This document shows, piece after piece, positions 18,914-28,534 of a stretch of 64,000 nucleotides of DNA. Position 1 is the stretch's first letter; each line of letters opens with the position of its first letter. This DNA is from Prevotella dentasini JCM 15908 (GTDB lineage Bacteria > Bacteroidota > Bacteroidia > Bacteroidales > Bacteroidaceae). The notes under the pieces were generated by a model. The model was not told the origin of the DNA. It saw only the letters and a program-made list of their open reading frames with translations, and searched no databases. The translations under genes were made by a program, and so were the position numbers. Location of the stretch: the NCBI RefSeq assembly GCF_000614065.1, contig NZ_BAKG01000003.1:62001-126000 (forward strand), read 5' to 3'.

Positions 18914-20134
18914 TCAGAATCGTTGATAACAAAAGTAATATTTACGAATTTTTTTTGAAAGAAGTTCCACGTTGAGCAGGTCTGACGCCTCTGCAATGTC
19001 TTGCAGCGTGCCGTCTTTGGCGAGTATGTCGATATGGTCGTCGTCAATATTGTACATGTCTTTCTGCACGGTGGCAACGTCCATCAGGTAGGCAGCCTCG
19101 GCCTCGCTGATGCCCATTTGCGAGGCTATCTCAAGCCTTTTGGCTGCAATCCGCTCCCCGGGGAAGGGGTCGCGGCTGACTTCTACCTTGAAGATGCGGC
19201 GGTTGACGAAGTCGGAGGCCAGCAGGGCGAGGATGCGGTCGTCGCTGTGCTGCCAGACCTTGATGGCCGTCCAGAGGTCGTTGTCGTCGAGTTCGGCATA
19301 GTTGTCCAGCGCCTCGCTGTGGGAATGGAAGACCGCTGCATCCACGTCGTTGTAGAGAAAGTAACGCAGGGCAGGCGAGGCAAACAGCTCTACGCCCTGT
19401 CTTGTCAGATACTTTGCACGTCGCAGGGCGTTCACGAGTACCTTCTCGTAGCCGACGGTAGTCTTGTGCAGGTACACCTGCCAGTACATCAGGCGGCGCG
19501 AGGTGAGGTAGTTCTCTATGGAGTAGATGCCGTTCGACTCCACGACGAGGGCATCGTCTACGACGTTCAGCATCTTGATGATGCGTGCCGAGCCTATGTT
19601 TCCCTCGGTTACTCCCGTGAAGAAGCTGTCGCGCCGGAGGTAATCAAGCCGGTCCATGTCGAGCTGGCTCGATATGAGCTGATGAAGGAACTTCTTCGGG
19701 TACTCGTCCTTGAAGATGCTGATGGCAAGGTTCAGTGCCCCGTGCTTCTCGCGGTTGATGCGGTCCATCATCATCAGCGATATTTCTTCGTGGGTGATGC
19801 CCGATATGAGGGTATTCTCCAAGACGTGCGAGAACGGCCCGTGCCCGATGTCGTGCATGAGGATGGCTGCCTGTACCGCCTCCGCCTCGCTGTCGAAGAT
19901 ATAGATGCCTTTCTGCTGAAGCAGCAGGATGGCCTCGCTCATGAGGTGGAAGGCACCGATGGAGTGCTGGAAGCGGGTGTGCTGTGCTCCGGGATAGACC
20001 ACTTGGTTCAGTCCCAGCTGCCTGATGCGCGTGAGCCGTTGCATGAGCGGATGGCGCACGACGTCGAGGAGCAGTCCGCGCGGCACTTTGATGAATCCGA
20101 ATACCGGGTCGTTGATAATCTTGCTGTCTGCCAT
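18914..20134 (-). CDS. HD-domain phosphohydrolase (SAMHD1/dGTPase-like)
   Basis: A metal-dependent HD hydrolase of about 406 residues. From the start MADSKIINDPVFG at 20134, the HD signature includes H52-TRFQ-H57 S, then H94-D95 in ILMHDIGHGPFSH, and a later Asp in LDMDRLDYLRRDS. The family includes dNTP triphosphohydrolases and proteins of unknown substrate. An in-frame start at 20203 would add 23 residues without conserved features; MADSKIINDPVFGFIKVP is the usual N-terminus. It stands just upstream of lpxD, an arrangement I believe is common in Bacteroidales; a role in lipid A synthesis is not shown. Confidence 0.85.
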   Translation of the reverse strand: MADSKIINDPVFGFIKVPRGLLLDVVRHPLMQRLTRIRQLGLNQVVYPGAQHTRFQHSIGAFHLMSEAILLLQQKGIYIFDSEAEAVQAAILMHDIGHGPFSHVLENTLISGITHEEISLMMMDRINREKHGALNLAISIFKDEYPKKFLHQLISSQLDMDRLDYLRRDSFFTGVTEGNIGSARIIKMLNVVDDALVVESNGIYSIENYLTSRRLMYWQVYLHKTTVGYEKVLVNALRRAKYLTRQGVELFASPALRYFLYNDVDAAVFHSHSEALDNYAELDDNDLWTAIKVWQHSDDRILALLASDFVNRRIFKVEVSRDPFPGERIAAKRLEIASQMGISEAEAAYLMDVATVQKDMYNIDDDHIDILAKDGTLQDIAEASDLLNVELLSKKIRKYYFCYQRF

Positions 20135-20453
20135 ATTCTGTTGGATTGTTGGAGGAGTGGGGAGCGTCGGATAAATCCCTTTCCCGTTGTATATAACAGC
20201 CAAAGTGGGTCTTTATTGCCCTCGGTCTGGTTTTGTTGTGGGCGTGGGTGGGACAGGACAGGGCGTTCGGAAAGGTGGAGGCTGTTCCGGAGCGTGCGGA
20301 AGGGAGGAGCAAGGCTCGCAGGGCGGCCGTTCCGGGGAAGTGGAGCTATGTTTGTTTTTTGTTAAAAAAAACGTGTCGTGAGTAACCGTTCTTGTAAATT
20401 TAGCGTACTTTTGCACGCAATTAAACGATTATCAAATCAATGTTTGTATAGTT

Positions 20454-21353
20454 ATGAAGAAGATTAGAGCAGCTGTTGTCGGCTATGGCAATATCGGCAG
20501 ATATGCCGTTGAGGCACTGGAGGCAGCAAGTGATTTTGAGATTGCGGGTGTCGTACGCCGTCAGGGCGGAAAGGACAAGCCGCTGGCACTGACCCCGTAC
20601 GAGGTGGTGGACGATATAGAGAAGCTGAAGGACGTAGATGTGGCCGTGCTTGCCACTCCTACGCGAAGTTGCCCGGAGTATGCCGAAAGGATAGTGGCTC
20701 TCGGCATCAATACCGTCGACTCTTACGACATTCATACGGGAATACTCGACTACCGCAGCCGGCAGATGGAGCTTTGCAGGAAGGCGGGCCGCGTCAGCGT
20801 CATTTCGGCAGGATGGGACCCCGGCTCCGACTCGGTCGTCCGCGTACTGGTGGAGAGCCTCGCTCCCAAGGGATTGTCATATACCAATTTCGGCCCGGGC
20901 ATGTCGATGGGGCACTCTGTCTGCGCCCGTGGCAAGAAAGGGGTGAGGAACGCCCTGTCTGTAACGATTCCGCTCGGTGAGGGAATCCACCGCCGCATGG
21001 TGTATGTGGAACTGGAAGAGGGTGCAAGGCTCGATGAGGTTACTGCCGACATCAAGGCAGACCCCTATTTCGCCCACGACGAAACGCATGTCTTTGCCGT
21101 TGCCAGCGTCGATGACGTCCGCGATATGGGGCATGGCGTGAACTTGGTCCGCAAGGGCGTCAGCGGCAAGACTCCCAACCAGCGGTTCGAGTTCAACATG
21201 AGCATCAACAATCCGGCCCTCACCGCTCAGGTGTTGGTCAACGTTGCCCGTGCGAGCATGCGTCTTGCCCCGGGATGCTATACGATGCCGGAGATTCCGG
21301 TCATCGATATGCTTCCGGGAACGCGCGAGGAAATAGTAGCAACGCTGGTGTAA
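20454..21353 (+). CDS. ddh: meso-diaminopimelate D-dehydrogenase
   Basis: Ddh makes meso-diaminopimelate from tetrahydrodipicolinate in one NADPH-dependent step, supplying lysine and peptidoglycan. The Rossmann motif is at the N-terminus (VVGYGNIGRYA, residues 8-18). The conserved GWDPGSDSVVR and NFGPGMSMGHS segments near residues 120 and 144 bind substrate. The 299-residue length matches the family. It is a single gene with two hairpins directly downstream. Its -7-like element TACTTTTG is at 20406-20413, but I see no matching upstream TTTG. Confidence 0.94.
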   Translation: MKKIRAAVVGYGNIGRYAVEALEAASDFEIAGVVRRQGGKDKPLALTPYEVVDDIEKLKDVDVAVLATPTRSCPEYAERIVALGINTVDSYDIHTGILDYRSRQMELCRKAGRVSVISAGWDPGSDSVVRVLVESLAPKGLSYTNFGPGMSMGHSVCARGKKGVRNALSVTIPLGEGIHRRMVYVELEEGARLDEVTADIKADPYFAHDETHVFAVASVDDVRDMGHGVNLVRKGVSGKTPNQRFEFNMSINNPALTAQVLVNVARASMRLAPGCYTMPEIPVIDMLPGTREEIVATLV

Positions 21354-21364
21354 CCGGTTGTATG

Positions 21365-21395
21365 CGGCAGGATGCCGGCCGTATTGGCATCCTGC
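21365..21395 (+). terminator. first hairpin after ddh
   Basis: A perfect stem GGCAGGATGCC / GGCATCCTGCC begins about 11 bases after the ddh stop. No T-run follows; it sits directly before a second, stronger terminator. Confidence 0.5.
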
Positions 21396-21407
21396 CCTGT
21401 TAATGGC

Positions 21408-21457
21408 GCGTGGCCGTTGTCGTGTAGTCTGAATTACCGACAGCGGCCACGCTTTTT
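21408..21457 (+). terminator. terminator after ddh
   Basis: A 15-bp stem GCGTGGCCGTTGTCG / CGACAGCGGCCACGC with one mismatch is followed by TTTTT. It is a classic intrinsic terminator. Confidence 0.8.
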
Positions 21458-21558
21458 GCGGCTTAGGCCGTTTGGTGTACATGGACAGGCTTGTCTGGCG
21501 TACAGGACGACAGTCGGATATACGTAGTCTGTAATGCCGGTGCAGGGCTTCTGCTATC

Positions 21559-21646
21559 GTCTCACTATTATGAGACGATTGTCCCACTGTTATGAGACGA
21601 TTGTCTCACTATTATGAGACGGTTGTCTCACTATTGTGAGACGGTT
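21559..21646. repeat. four tandem 22-bp palindromic units
   Basis: Four contiguous 22-bp units start at 21559, 21581, 21603 and 21625. Each holds a palindrome of the form GTCTCA-CTATTA-TGAGAC (with 1-2 changes) plus a GATT/GGTT spacer. The unit is two helical turns long. It lies between ddh and ettA, about 360 bases before the ettA promoter. The rest of the 21458-22001 gap has no recognised gene. Confidence 0.85.
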
Positions 21647-22001
21647 ATTTCAATACGCTGAGAAGTTTACTGACTAAGGACTTCGACCATTGTAGGCATG
21701 CTGTCGTGGCAATGGCGATGCGCATAGCGTATATGAAGGCCACGGCGCAAATCCCTTATGCTTTCCGTCCTGCCTTGGTTGCCTGAGACAGAAGGCTGCC
21801 CTTTCGGCCTTTCCCGTTCATAGTATCTTTTGCCGGGCGAGGGCGGGGTAATCGGGGCTGTATCAAAAAAAGTCTGTCAGAGGCGTAGGTATATCAATGA
21901 AATGGACATGTAGAAGACCTGAAGCGGCCTGTGGACAAGCCCCCTGCCGTCTAAGGGCCGGTCTTGTCTCTCCCTGTCTGCCCTTGCAGGCAGGGTGCCG
22001 A

Positions 22002-22033
22002 TTTGCCTATATGGATTATTTTCCTTATCTTTG
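22002..22033 (+). promoter_or_regulatory. promoter of ettA
   Basis: TTTG (22002-22005), a 20-base spacer and TATCTTTG (22026-22033) match the Bacteroidetes promoter exactly. The ettA ATG is 24 bases further on. Confidence 0.75.
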
Positions 22034-22057
22034 TGGGCAAAACAAACGAAACAATCA

Positions 22058-23755
22058 ATGGCAACAGTAGACGACAAGAAGATTATCTTCTCAATGGTGG
22101 GCGTATCGAAGATTATCCCACAGAACCAGAAACAGATTCTGAAGAACATTTACCTCTCGTTCTTCTATGGTGCGAAAATAGGCATCATAGGTCTTAACGG
22201 TGCAGGTAAGTCCACGCTGATGAAAATCATCGCCGGACTTGTAGAGCCTACGCAGGGCGAGGTAGTGTGGAGTCCGGGCTATTCGGTGGGCTATCTGCCG
22301 CAGGACCCGCCGCTTGACGAGACTAAGACCGTCAAGGAAAATGTAATGGAAGGAGTTCAGAAGATTTACGACGGACTGAAGGAGTACGACGAAATCAACG
22401 TGAAGTTCGGAATGGAAGAGTATTATTCCGACCCCGGCAAGATGGATAAGCTGATGCAGCGTCAGGCCGAGCTTCAGGACTTCATCGATGCTACCGACGC
22501 TTGGAACGTCGACTCCCGGCTGGAGCGTGCGATGGACGCACTGCGCTGTCCGAAGGGCGACCTGCCCGTAACCAATCTCTCGGGTGGTGAGCGTCGTCGC
22601 GTGGCACTCTGCCGCCTGCTGCTTCAGAAGCCCGATGTGCTTCTTCTCGACGAGCCTACCAACCATCTCGATGCCGAGAGCATCGACTGGCTCGAGCAGC
22701 ACTTGCAGCAATACGAGGGTACGGTGATTGCCGTTACCCACGACCGTTACTTCCTCGACGACGTGAGCGAGTGGATTCTCGAGCTCGACCGTGGCGAGGG
22801 CATACCTTGGAAGGGCAACTACTCTTCATGGCTTGACCAGAAGACAAAGCGCATGGAGCAGGAAGAAAAGTCGGCATCCAAGCGGCGCAAGACCTTGGAG
22901 CGGGAACTGGAATGGGTGCGCATGGCACCGAAGGCGCGTCAGGCAAAGGGCAAGGCCCGTCTGAACTCCTACGAGCAGATGCTCAACGAGGAGCAGAAGC
23001 AGCGCGAGGAAAAGCTCGAAATCTTTATCCCGAATGGTCCCCGACTCGGTAATAAGGTGATAGAAGCGCAGCACGTGCAGAAAGCCTTTGGCGAGAAAGT
23101 GCTCTTCAGCGACCTCAACTTCATGCTTCCGCCTAACGGCATCGTCGGTGTCATCGGCCCGAATGGTGCAGGCAAGACAACGCTCTTCCGGCTGATTATG
23201 GGCTTGGAACAGGCCGACGGCGGCACATTCGAGGTGGGCGAGACCGTAAAGCTTGCCTACGTGGACCAGCAGCACAAGGATATTGACCCCTCGAAGACGG
23301 TTTACGACGTTGTTTCGCAGGGAAACGAAACCATCCGCATGGGCGGACGCGACATCAACTCCCGTGCCTACCTTTCCCGTTTCAACTTCTCGGGAACCGA
23401 TCAGAGCAAGCTCTGTTCCGTCCTTTCGGGCGGCGAGCGCAACCGCTTGCAGCTTGCCTTGGCACTGAAGCAGGAGGGTAACGTGCTTCTTCTCGACGAG
23501 CCGACCAACGATATAGACGTGAATACGCTCCGCGCCTTGGAGGAGGGTCTGGAGGCCTTTGCCGGTTGTGCCGTTGTCATTAGTCACGACCGTTGGTTCC
23601 TCGACCGTATCTGTACCCACATCCTTGCCTTTGAGGGCAATGGAGAGGTAGTATTCTTCGAGGGCGGATTCTCCGATTACGAAATCAACAAGGCCCGCCG
23701 CTTGGGCAATGAGGATATAAAGAAAGGGCGGTATCGCAAGCTGATGGAAGAATAG
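22058..23755 (+). CDS. ettA: ABC-F translation factor EttA
   Basis: EttA is a soluble ATPase with two ABC domains that binds the ribosomal E site and gates the first peptide bond according to energy state. The first Walker A, GLNGAGKST, is at residues 45-53, with signature LSGGERRRVAL and LLLDEPTNHLD. The second domain has GPNGAGKTT, LSGGERNRLQLALAL and LLLDEPTNDID, the last being typical of EttA. A charged helical linker lies between (KRRKTLERELEWVRMAPKARQ). I chose the ATG at 22058 because the promoter at 22026-22033 excludes the in-frame start at 21995. Length is 565 residues; the frame is intact. Confidence 0.95.
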   Translation: MATVDDKKIIFSMVGVSKIIPQNQKQILKNIYLSFFYGAKIGIIGLNGAGKSTLMKIIAGLVEPTQGEVVWSPGYSVGYLPQDPPLDETKTVKENVMEGVQKIYDGLKEYDEINVKFGMEEYYSDPGKMDKLMQRQAELQDFIDATDAWNVDSRLERAMDALRCPKGDLPVTNLSGGERRRVALCRLLLQKPDVLLLDEPTNHLDAESIDWLEQHLQQYEGTVIAVTHDRYFLDDVSEWILELDRGEGIPWKGNYSSWLDQKTKRMEQEEKSASKRRKTLERELEWVRMAPKARQAKGKARLNSYEQMLNEEQKQREEKLEIFIPNGPRLGNKVIEAQHVQKAFGEKVLFSDLNFMLPPNGIVGVIGPNGAGKTTLFRLIMGLEQADGGTFEVGETVKLAYVDQQHKDIDPSKTVYDVVSQGNETIRMGGRDINSRAYLSRFNFSGTDQSKLCSVLSGGERNRLQLALALKQEGNVLLLDEPTNDIDVNTLRALEEGLEAFAGCAVVISHDRWFLDRICTHILAFEGNGEVVFFEGGFSDYEINKARRLGNEDIKKGRYRKLMEE

Positions 23756-23824
23756 GGCGTTTATTGATTGGCCTCTCCTCCTTTCCAAAGATAGGGGAGG
23801 GGCGTCTAAGGCTGGATAACGTAT

Positions 23825-23876
23825 GCAGGGCTTGACGGCTTGTACCCATTACTTGCCTGTTAAGCCCTGCTTTTTT
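23825..23876 (+). terminator. terminator after ettA
   Basis: GCAGGGCTT pairs with AAGCCCTGC across a 28-base loop and is followed by TTTTTT. Confidence 0.7.
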
Positions 23877-23901
23877 ATAGTAGGATGGCATCAGGCCATA
23901 C

Positions 23902-23937
23902 GAAAAGTCCCCACGGCCAAATGGCTGTGGGGACTTT
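23902..23937 (-). terminator. terminator after rpsO
   Basis: AAAGTCCCCAC(A/G)GCC and its complement form a long stem with A- and T-rich flanks, so it could work in both directions. It lies about 20 bases past the repaired rpsO stop. Confidence 0.85.
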
Positions 23938-23956
23938 ATTTCTGTCAAGACAGGTC

Positions 23957-24231
23957 TTACTTGCGGAGGCCGAGAGCTTGATGATGGCACGGTAACGTTC
24001 AATGTCGATTCTGTAGAGATAGTCGAGGAGCGCACGACGCTTACCTACGAGCTGCGTCAGCGAGCGGGTAGTAACGAAGTCCTTGCGGTGCTGCTTTACG
24101 TGCTCGGTGAGGTGCTTGATGCGGTAGGTGAAGAGTGCAATCTGGCTTTCAGCCGAACCAGTGTCGGTTGTGCTCTGTTCCTTGCCATACTGTGAGAAAA
24201 TCTCTGTCTTCTTTTCCTTGCTTAAATACAT
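23957..24231 (-). CDS. rpsO: 30S ribosomal protein S15 (frameshift near its end as sequenced)
   Basis: S15 binds 16S rRNA early in 30S assembly. The protein has the conserved GSAESQIALFTYRIKHLTEHVKQHRKDF core and LVGKRRALLDYLYRIDIERYRAIIK. As sequenced the frame then drifts and runs on to 23875, adding 27 unrelated residues. Restoring one G at about 23977 (AAGCTCTCGG to AAGGCTCTCGG) gives the expected ending ALGLRK and a stop at 23957, just before the terminator at 23902-23937. This is an essential gene, so a real mutation is unlikely. It is divergent from typA. Confidence 0.93.
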
Positions 24232-24434
24232 AATTCTAAGTTGATTAATGTTTTGTGCAATTACATCCTTCCGTCGCCCTACCTGCCTTAATCACAACAG
24301 GTTGCAACATCGAATGTATCGGATTGTCCGAAAATGCGGTGCAAAGTTACAACTTTTTATCTGAACCACAAGCCTTTTCCGAATATTATTTGTAATTTTG
24401 CACCTGATTTTAGAAAGACTTTTAAGTATAATTC

Positions 24435-26236
24435 ATGCAAGATATTCGTAACATCGCAGTTATTGCGCACGTTGACCACGGTAAAACGACCTTGGTAGAC
24501 AAGATGATGCTCGCTGGCAAACTGTTCCGTGACGGACAAGACAACAGTGGGGAAGTACTCGACTCCAACGACTTGGAGCGCGAGAGAGGGATAACAATTC
24601 TTAGTAAGAACGTAAGTATCAATTGGAAAGGAGTAAAGATTAATATTCTCGATACACCGGGACACTCCGATTTCGGTGGCGAGGTGGAGCGCGTGCTCAA
24701 TATGGCGGACGGCTGTCTGCTGCTTGTCGACGCTTTTGAGGGGCCGATGCCGCAGACGCGCTTCGTGCTCCAGAAGGCCTTGCAGCTGGGATTGAAGCCC
24801 GTAGTTGTCGTGAATAAGGTAGACAAACCCAACTGCCGCCCCGAAGAGGTCTACGAAATGGTGTTCGACCTGATGTGCGACCTCAATGCGACCGAGGACC
24901 AGTTGGATTTCCCAGTCGTCTATGGTTCTGCCAAGAACGGCTGGATGAGTTCGTCGTGGAAGGCGGCTACCGACAACATTGACTATCTTCTCGACCTTAT
25001 AGTTAAGGTGATACCTGCACCGAAGCAGTTGGAGGGAACACCTCAGATGCTCATAACTTCGCTCGACTATTCAAGCTACACGGGGCGAATAGCCGTAGGC
25101 GCGTGCATCGCGGGACACTGAAAGACGGTCAGAATATCACCATCTGCCATCGCGACGGCAGCCATGAACGCACAAGGATTAAGGAATTGCACACGTTCGA
25201 GGGAATGGGACACAAGAAGACCGACCATGTAGACTCTGGCGACATCTGTGCCGTTATCGGGTTGGAGCGTTTCGAGATTGGCGACACGATTGCCGACTTT
25301 GAGCATCCCGAGCCATTGCCGCCTATTGCCGTTGACGAACCGACCATGAGCATGCTTTTCACCATCAACGATTCGCCGTTCTTCGGGCGCGAGGGTAAGT
25401 TCTGTACTTCGCGGCACATCAGTGAGCGGTTGGCAAGGGAGCTGGAGAAAAATCTCGCTTTGCGAGTCCGTCAGGTGGAAGGCTCTATGGACAAGTGGAT
25501 TGTCAGCGGCCGTGGTGTGCTCCACCTGTCGGTACTGATAGAGACAATGCGCCGCGAGGGCTACGAGCTTCAGGTTGGACAGCCGCAGGTAATTTACAAG
25601 GAAATAGACGGACAAAGGTGCGAGCCTATTGAGGAGCTGACCATTAATGTTCCGACCGACTTCTCCAGCAAGATGATTGATATGGTTACCCGTCGTAAGG
25701 GAGAGTTGCTCGGTATGGATGCTGAGGGCGAACGTGTCAACATCACTTTCGAGATACCTTCGCGTGGTATTATCGGCCTGCGTACCAATGTGCTTACTGC
25801 TAGTCAGGGTGAGGCGATTATGGCACACCGCTACAAGAACTATCAGCCGTACAAGGGCGATATTGTTCGTCGCACCAATGGATCCATGCTTGCCTTGGAG
25901 GCAGGTACGGCCTACGCCTATGCCATTGACAAGCTGCAAGACCGCGGTAAGTTTTTTATTGATGCTGGAGAAGAGGTGTACGGTGGGCAGGTTGTCGGTG
26001 AGCATGTTCACGATAACGACCTTGTCATCAACGTTACCAAGGCTAAGCAGCTGACCAATGTCCGCGCGTCAGGTTCCGACGAGAAGGCGCGTGTTATCCC
26101 CAAGACGGAGATGAGCCTTGAGGAATGTCTGGAATATATCAAGGTAGACGAGTATGTTGAGGTAACGCCGGAAAACATTCGTATGCGTAAGATTACACTC
26201 GACCACTTGGAGCGCAAGCGAGAGAATAAGGAGTAA
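24435..26236 (+). CDS. typA: translational GTPase TypA/BipA (frameshifted as sequenced)
   Basis: TypA is a ribosome-binding GTPase of the EF-G family needed for growth under stress and for 50S assembly. Visible GTPase motifs are AHVDHGKTT (residues 11-19, G1), [16 protein letters not shown] (G3) and NKVDK (G4). The second half carries the EF-G-like domains and the TypA C-terminal domain ([27 protein letters not shown]). The frame breaks between 25100 and 25101: GTAGGCGCGTG should read GTAGGCCGCGTG, giving [17 protein letters not shown]. Restored length is about 600 residues. It is divergent from rpsO. Confidence 0.93.
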
Positions 26237-26375
26237 GTCTTATCCTGAATTGTAAGTCGGGAGGTGGTTCCGGCATAGCAGTGCATCCATCTCCAAGTAT
26301 CCATGAGTTTTGGACAGGCAGATGGCTTCGTTTTTCAGTTTGCTTAGTAAAACTCATTTCATATCATCAAAACAC

Positions 26376-26412
26376 GAAGGACAAAGTCTCAAGACTTTGT
26401 CCTTCTTTGTTT
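26376..26412. terminator. bidirectional terminator between typA and the SPFH operon
   Basis: GAAGGACAAAGTCT / AGACTTTGTCCTTC is a near-perfect stem followed by a T-rich tract on the plus strand and preceded by an A-rich one. It serves the convergent ends of typA and the small membrane protein gene. Confidence 0.8.
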
Positions 26413-26432
26413 GTCGTTATCTGTATCCTTTC

Positions 26433-26642
26433 TTATTTCTTAAATTCTTTGCTTGATATTAAATAGACAAGGATGCCTGTGATTAGGGCAGTGGGCAGCG
26501 TGTTTAGAAATGTTATAATATCGCGAGGAAAAAATGGTTCAAATCCAGTGAGGAACAAAATGACGGCAAGCACAATGGCACACTTTCGTAGCGTATAGCC
26601 TATCAAAGGCAGCTGCCTGCTAACTCTTGTAGGAAAGGACAT
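26433..26642 (-). CDS. small membrane protein in the SPFH operon
   Basis: A 69-residue protein with two hydrophobic segments (CAIVLAVILFLTGFEPFF and LPTALITGILVYLISS) and a basic C-terminus (KEFKK). I do not recognise a named family. It is the last of three minus-strand genes, 45 bases after the ribbon-helix-helix gene, and so likely co-transcribed with the SPFH gene. Its two membrane segments suggest it could sit beside the SPFH protein in the membrane; this is inference. Confidence 0.6.
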   Translation of the reverse strand: MSFPTRVSRQLPLIGYTLRKCAIVLAVILFLTGFEPFFPRDIITFLNTLPTALITGILVYLISSKEFKK

Positions 26643-26687
26643 GCTTGTTTCGTCCTGTTCAAGCGTATATTTCCCATATTCTTGCTT

Positions 26688-26906
26688 TTATTTCACATCT
26701 GTCTGACTATCTTCTGGTGCTTCCGTGTTTGTTCTTATCCTTTTCTTGGGCAGTCGGCGAGCCTTGTTCAGTGCTTCGGTGATAATCCATTGCAGTTGCC
26801 CGTTGGTAGACCGAAACTCGTCAGCAGCCCATTTCTCTATGGCTGCCATGACATCGGCATCTACCCGTAGGACGAAGCTCTTTGTCTTGCTCTCTTTTTT
26901 AGCCAT
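26688..26906 (-). CDS. Arc-like ribbon-helix-helix protein
   Basis: A 72-residue protein beginning MAKKESKTKSFVLRVDADVMAAIEKWAADEFRS. This has the beta strand followed by two helices of the Arc/MetJ fold (KSFVLRVDADVMAAIEKWA, then TNGQLQWIITEALNKA), the form used by small DNA-binding regulators and antitoxins. The C-terminus is basic, then acidic and disordered. It lies 38 bases after the SPFH gene. A role as an autoregulator of this operon is possible. The wording antitoxin is not supported because no toxin gene is present. Confidence 0.8.
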   Translation of the reverse strand: MAKKESKTKSFVLRVDADVMAAIEKWAADEFRSTNGQLQWIITEALNKARRLPKKRIRTNTEAPEDSQTDVK

Positions 26907-26944
26907 GCTAACCCTTTAATACAAAAGACTGTTGCGAAATAGTG

Positions 26945-27904
26945 TTACATGTTCAACGTGCCCGTATTGACTACCGGCTGCGTGCCGTTCTCGCTACACA
27001 GAACCACCATCAGGTTGCTGACCATAGTTGCCTTTTTGTCCTCGTCCAATTCTATGATGTTGTCTTCACTCAGTTTCTTCAGTGCCATGTCTACCATTGA
27101 GACAGCTCCTTCCACAATTCGCTCGCGTGCGGATATAATGGCACTTGCTTGCTGACGGCGAAGCATCACGGCGGCTATCTCGGGAGCGTATGCCAGATAG
27201 TTGATTCTCGCTTCGACAATCTCTATGCCTGCCATGTCGAGACGCTCGTCAAGCGTAGTTTCGAGTAGTTTGTTGATTTCTTCGCTGTTGTCACGGAGTG
27301 TTTGGGATTCATTTTCGTCCTCGTTGTTGTCGTAAGCGTACAGCCCGGCAACTTGGCGCAAGGCGGCGTCGCCCTGAATCTTGACAAAACGCTCAAAAGC
27401 CCTCATCAGGTCGTTTACCTTGTTGGTAGTTACCGCTCCGCCTGCCATCGTCTCGGAGTCTATCTCGAAAATAGCCTTGTAAGTGTCTTTCAGCTTCCAT
27501 ACCAACACCATGCCAATCATGACAGGATTGCCCATCTTGTCGTTCACCTTGATTGGCTCTGCGTCGATGTTGCGAGCGCGGAAAGAGAGGCGTTTGGTTA
27601 CGATGAAAGGATTTACCCAGTTGAATCCCACTTTGGTGAATGTTCCTTTATATTGTCCGAAGAACATCATCACGCACGCTTCGTTGGGTTCAATCTTCAC
27701 GAAGCCACGCCATGTCAGTATTCCCAAAAGGCCTAAGAGGATTCCTCCAATCAGCATGTAGGTACCCGAATAGTCATAGTTGTCAAGTTTGACAATGCCG
27801 ATAACCGCAAGATAGCCAGCTGCCAAAAGCATGATAATGTCAAGAATCAGCATGACAAAGCCATTGATTACAACTCCTGAGAATGAACATTCTTTCGTTT
27901 CCAT
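26945..27904 (-). CDS. SPFH/Band 7 membrane protein
   Basis: A 319-residue protein with two N-terminal membrane segments (GFVMLILDIIMLLAAGYLAVIGIV and YMLIGGILLGLLGILTWRGFV) followed by an SPFH (stomatin/prohibitin/flotillin/HflK) domain: EPNEACVMMFFGQYKGTF, FRARNIDAEPIKVNDKMGNPVMIGMVLVWKL, and LDERLDMAGIEIVEARINYLAYAPEIA. Such proteins form ring-shaped scaffolds in the inner membrane and often modulate proteases or lipid domains. It is first of three co-directed genes. A -7-like TATCTTTG lies on the minus strand at 27960-27953. Confidence 0.88.
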   Translation of the reverse strand: METKECSFSGVVINGFVMLILDIIMLLAAGYLAVIGIVKLDNYDYSGTYMLIGGILLGLLGILTWRGFVKIEPNEACVMMFFGQYKGTFTKVGFNWVNPFIVTKRLSFRARNIDAEPIKVNDKMGNPVMIGMVLVWKLKDTYKAIFEIDSETMAGGAVTTNKVNDLMRAFERFVKIQGDAALRQVAGLYAYDNNEDENESQTLRDNSEEINKLLETTLDERLDMAGIEIVEARINYLAYAPEIAAVMLRRQQASAIISARERIVEGAVSMVDMALKKLSEDNIIELDEDKKATMVSNLMVVLCSENGTQPVVNTGTLNM

Positions 27905-28534
27905 ATTTCTATTTGTTTTAAGTTAATACGTTGTGATATTAAAATGATATTGCAAAGATATGCTTTTTGTTTTATATTTGTGATAGGTTTGTTTGTGTTT
28001 TTAGTATTGATTAACAGATGGGCTCTAAAGCAGATGTTCTATATCTTTTCGTTTCTCATGCTTTATCAGAGAGCATGGATGTTATCCCCATGTCCTGTCA
28101 ATTTAGGTTATCCGTTCCGGGTGTTTCTTCCTTGTGTTTCCTCTATTTATTTACCCATGCTTTCAACCTACGGAACAGCTAAAAAGTTTTTTTGTTTTTT
28201 CTGTCATTCTGTCAAGTTGCGTAATACTTTGATTATCAATGGGAGAAATGTTAAAAACGTTGACGGGTTGACAGCAAACTCCTGTCAGCCAGACTGGAAG
28301 ATAGATTTTTTATCAGGAGAAGTCTGCCCTGTTTATTTGGATTGCCTCCTTTGTGTATAACGCTCTTTGTAATACCCAGTCAGAATAATTTTATGCACAA
28401 ATCGTATTTCGTATCATTCTTTTTACTACCTTTGTGGTTGAATTAAGGTATAAGGATTTCCATGGGCTACATTGTCAGATGTCCCCATGGCATACTTGAC
28501 AACATGAATGATAAACTATAAGACCAGACTTCTG
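27905..28534. other. AT-rich intergenic region
   Basis: About 630 bases without a convincing gene, richer in A+T than its neighbours. The plus-strand open frame at 27944-28360 is hydrophobic at its start only because the DNA is T-rich, and its remainder looks random. A TACCTTTG element at 28427-28434 may be the -7 box for the lipoprotein gene at 28535; I see no good TTTG at the right distance. Confidence 0.5.

Noticed and set aside
26525-26560. GGTTCAAATCC-like T-arm of a tRNA
   Set aside because: No acceptor or anticodon stem surrounds it, and it lies within the small membrane protein gene.
26688-26906. Ribbon-helix-helix protein as an antitoxin
   Set aside because: No partner toxin of usual size or fold lies beside it; the neighbours are an SPFH protein and a small membrane protein.
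27944-28360. Open frame of 138 codons on the plus strand beginning with a hydrophobic stretch
   Set aside because: The region is T-rich, so Phe/Leu/Ile arise by composition; the rest of the frame shows no domain, repeat or ribosome site and it overlaps the likely promoter of the SPFH gene.
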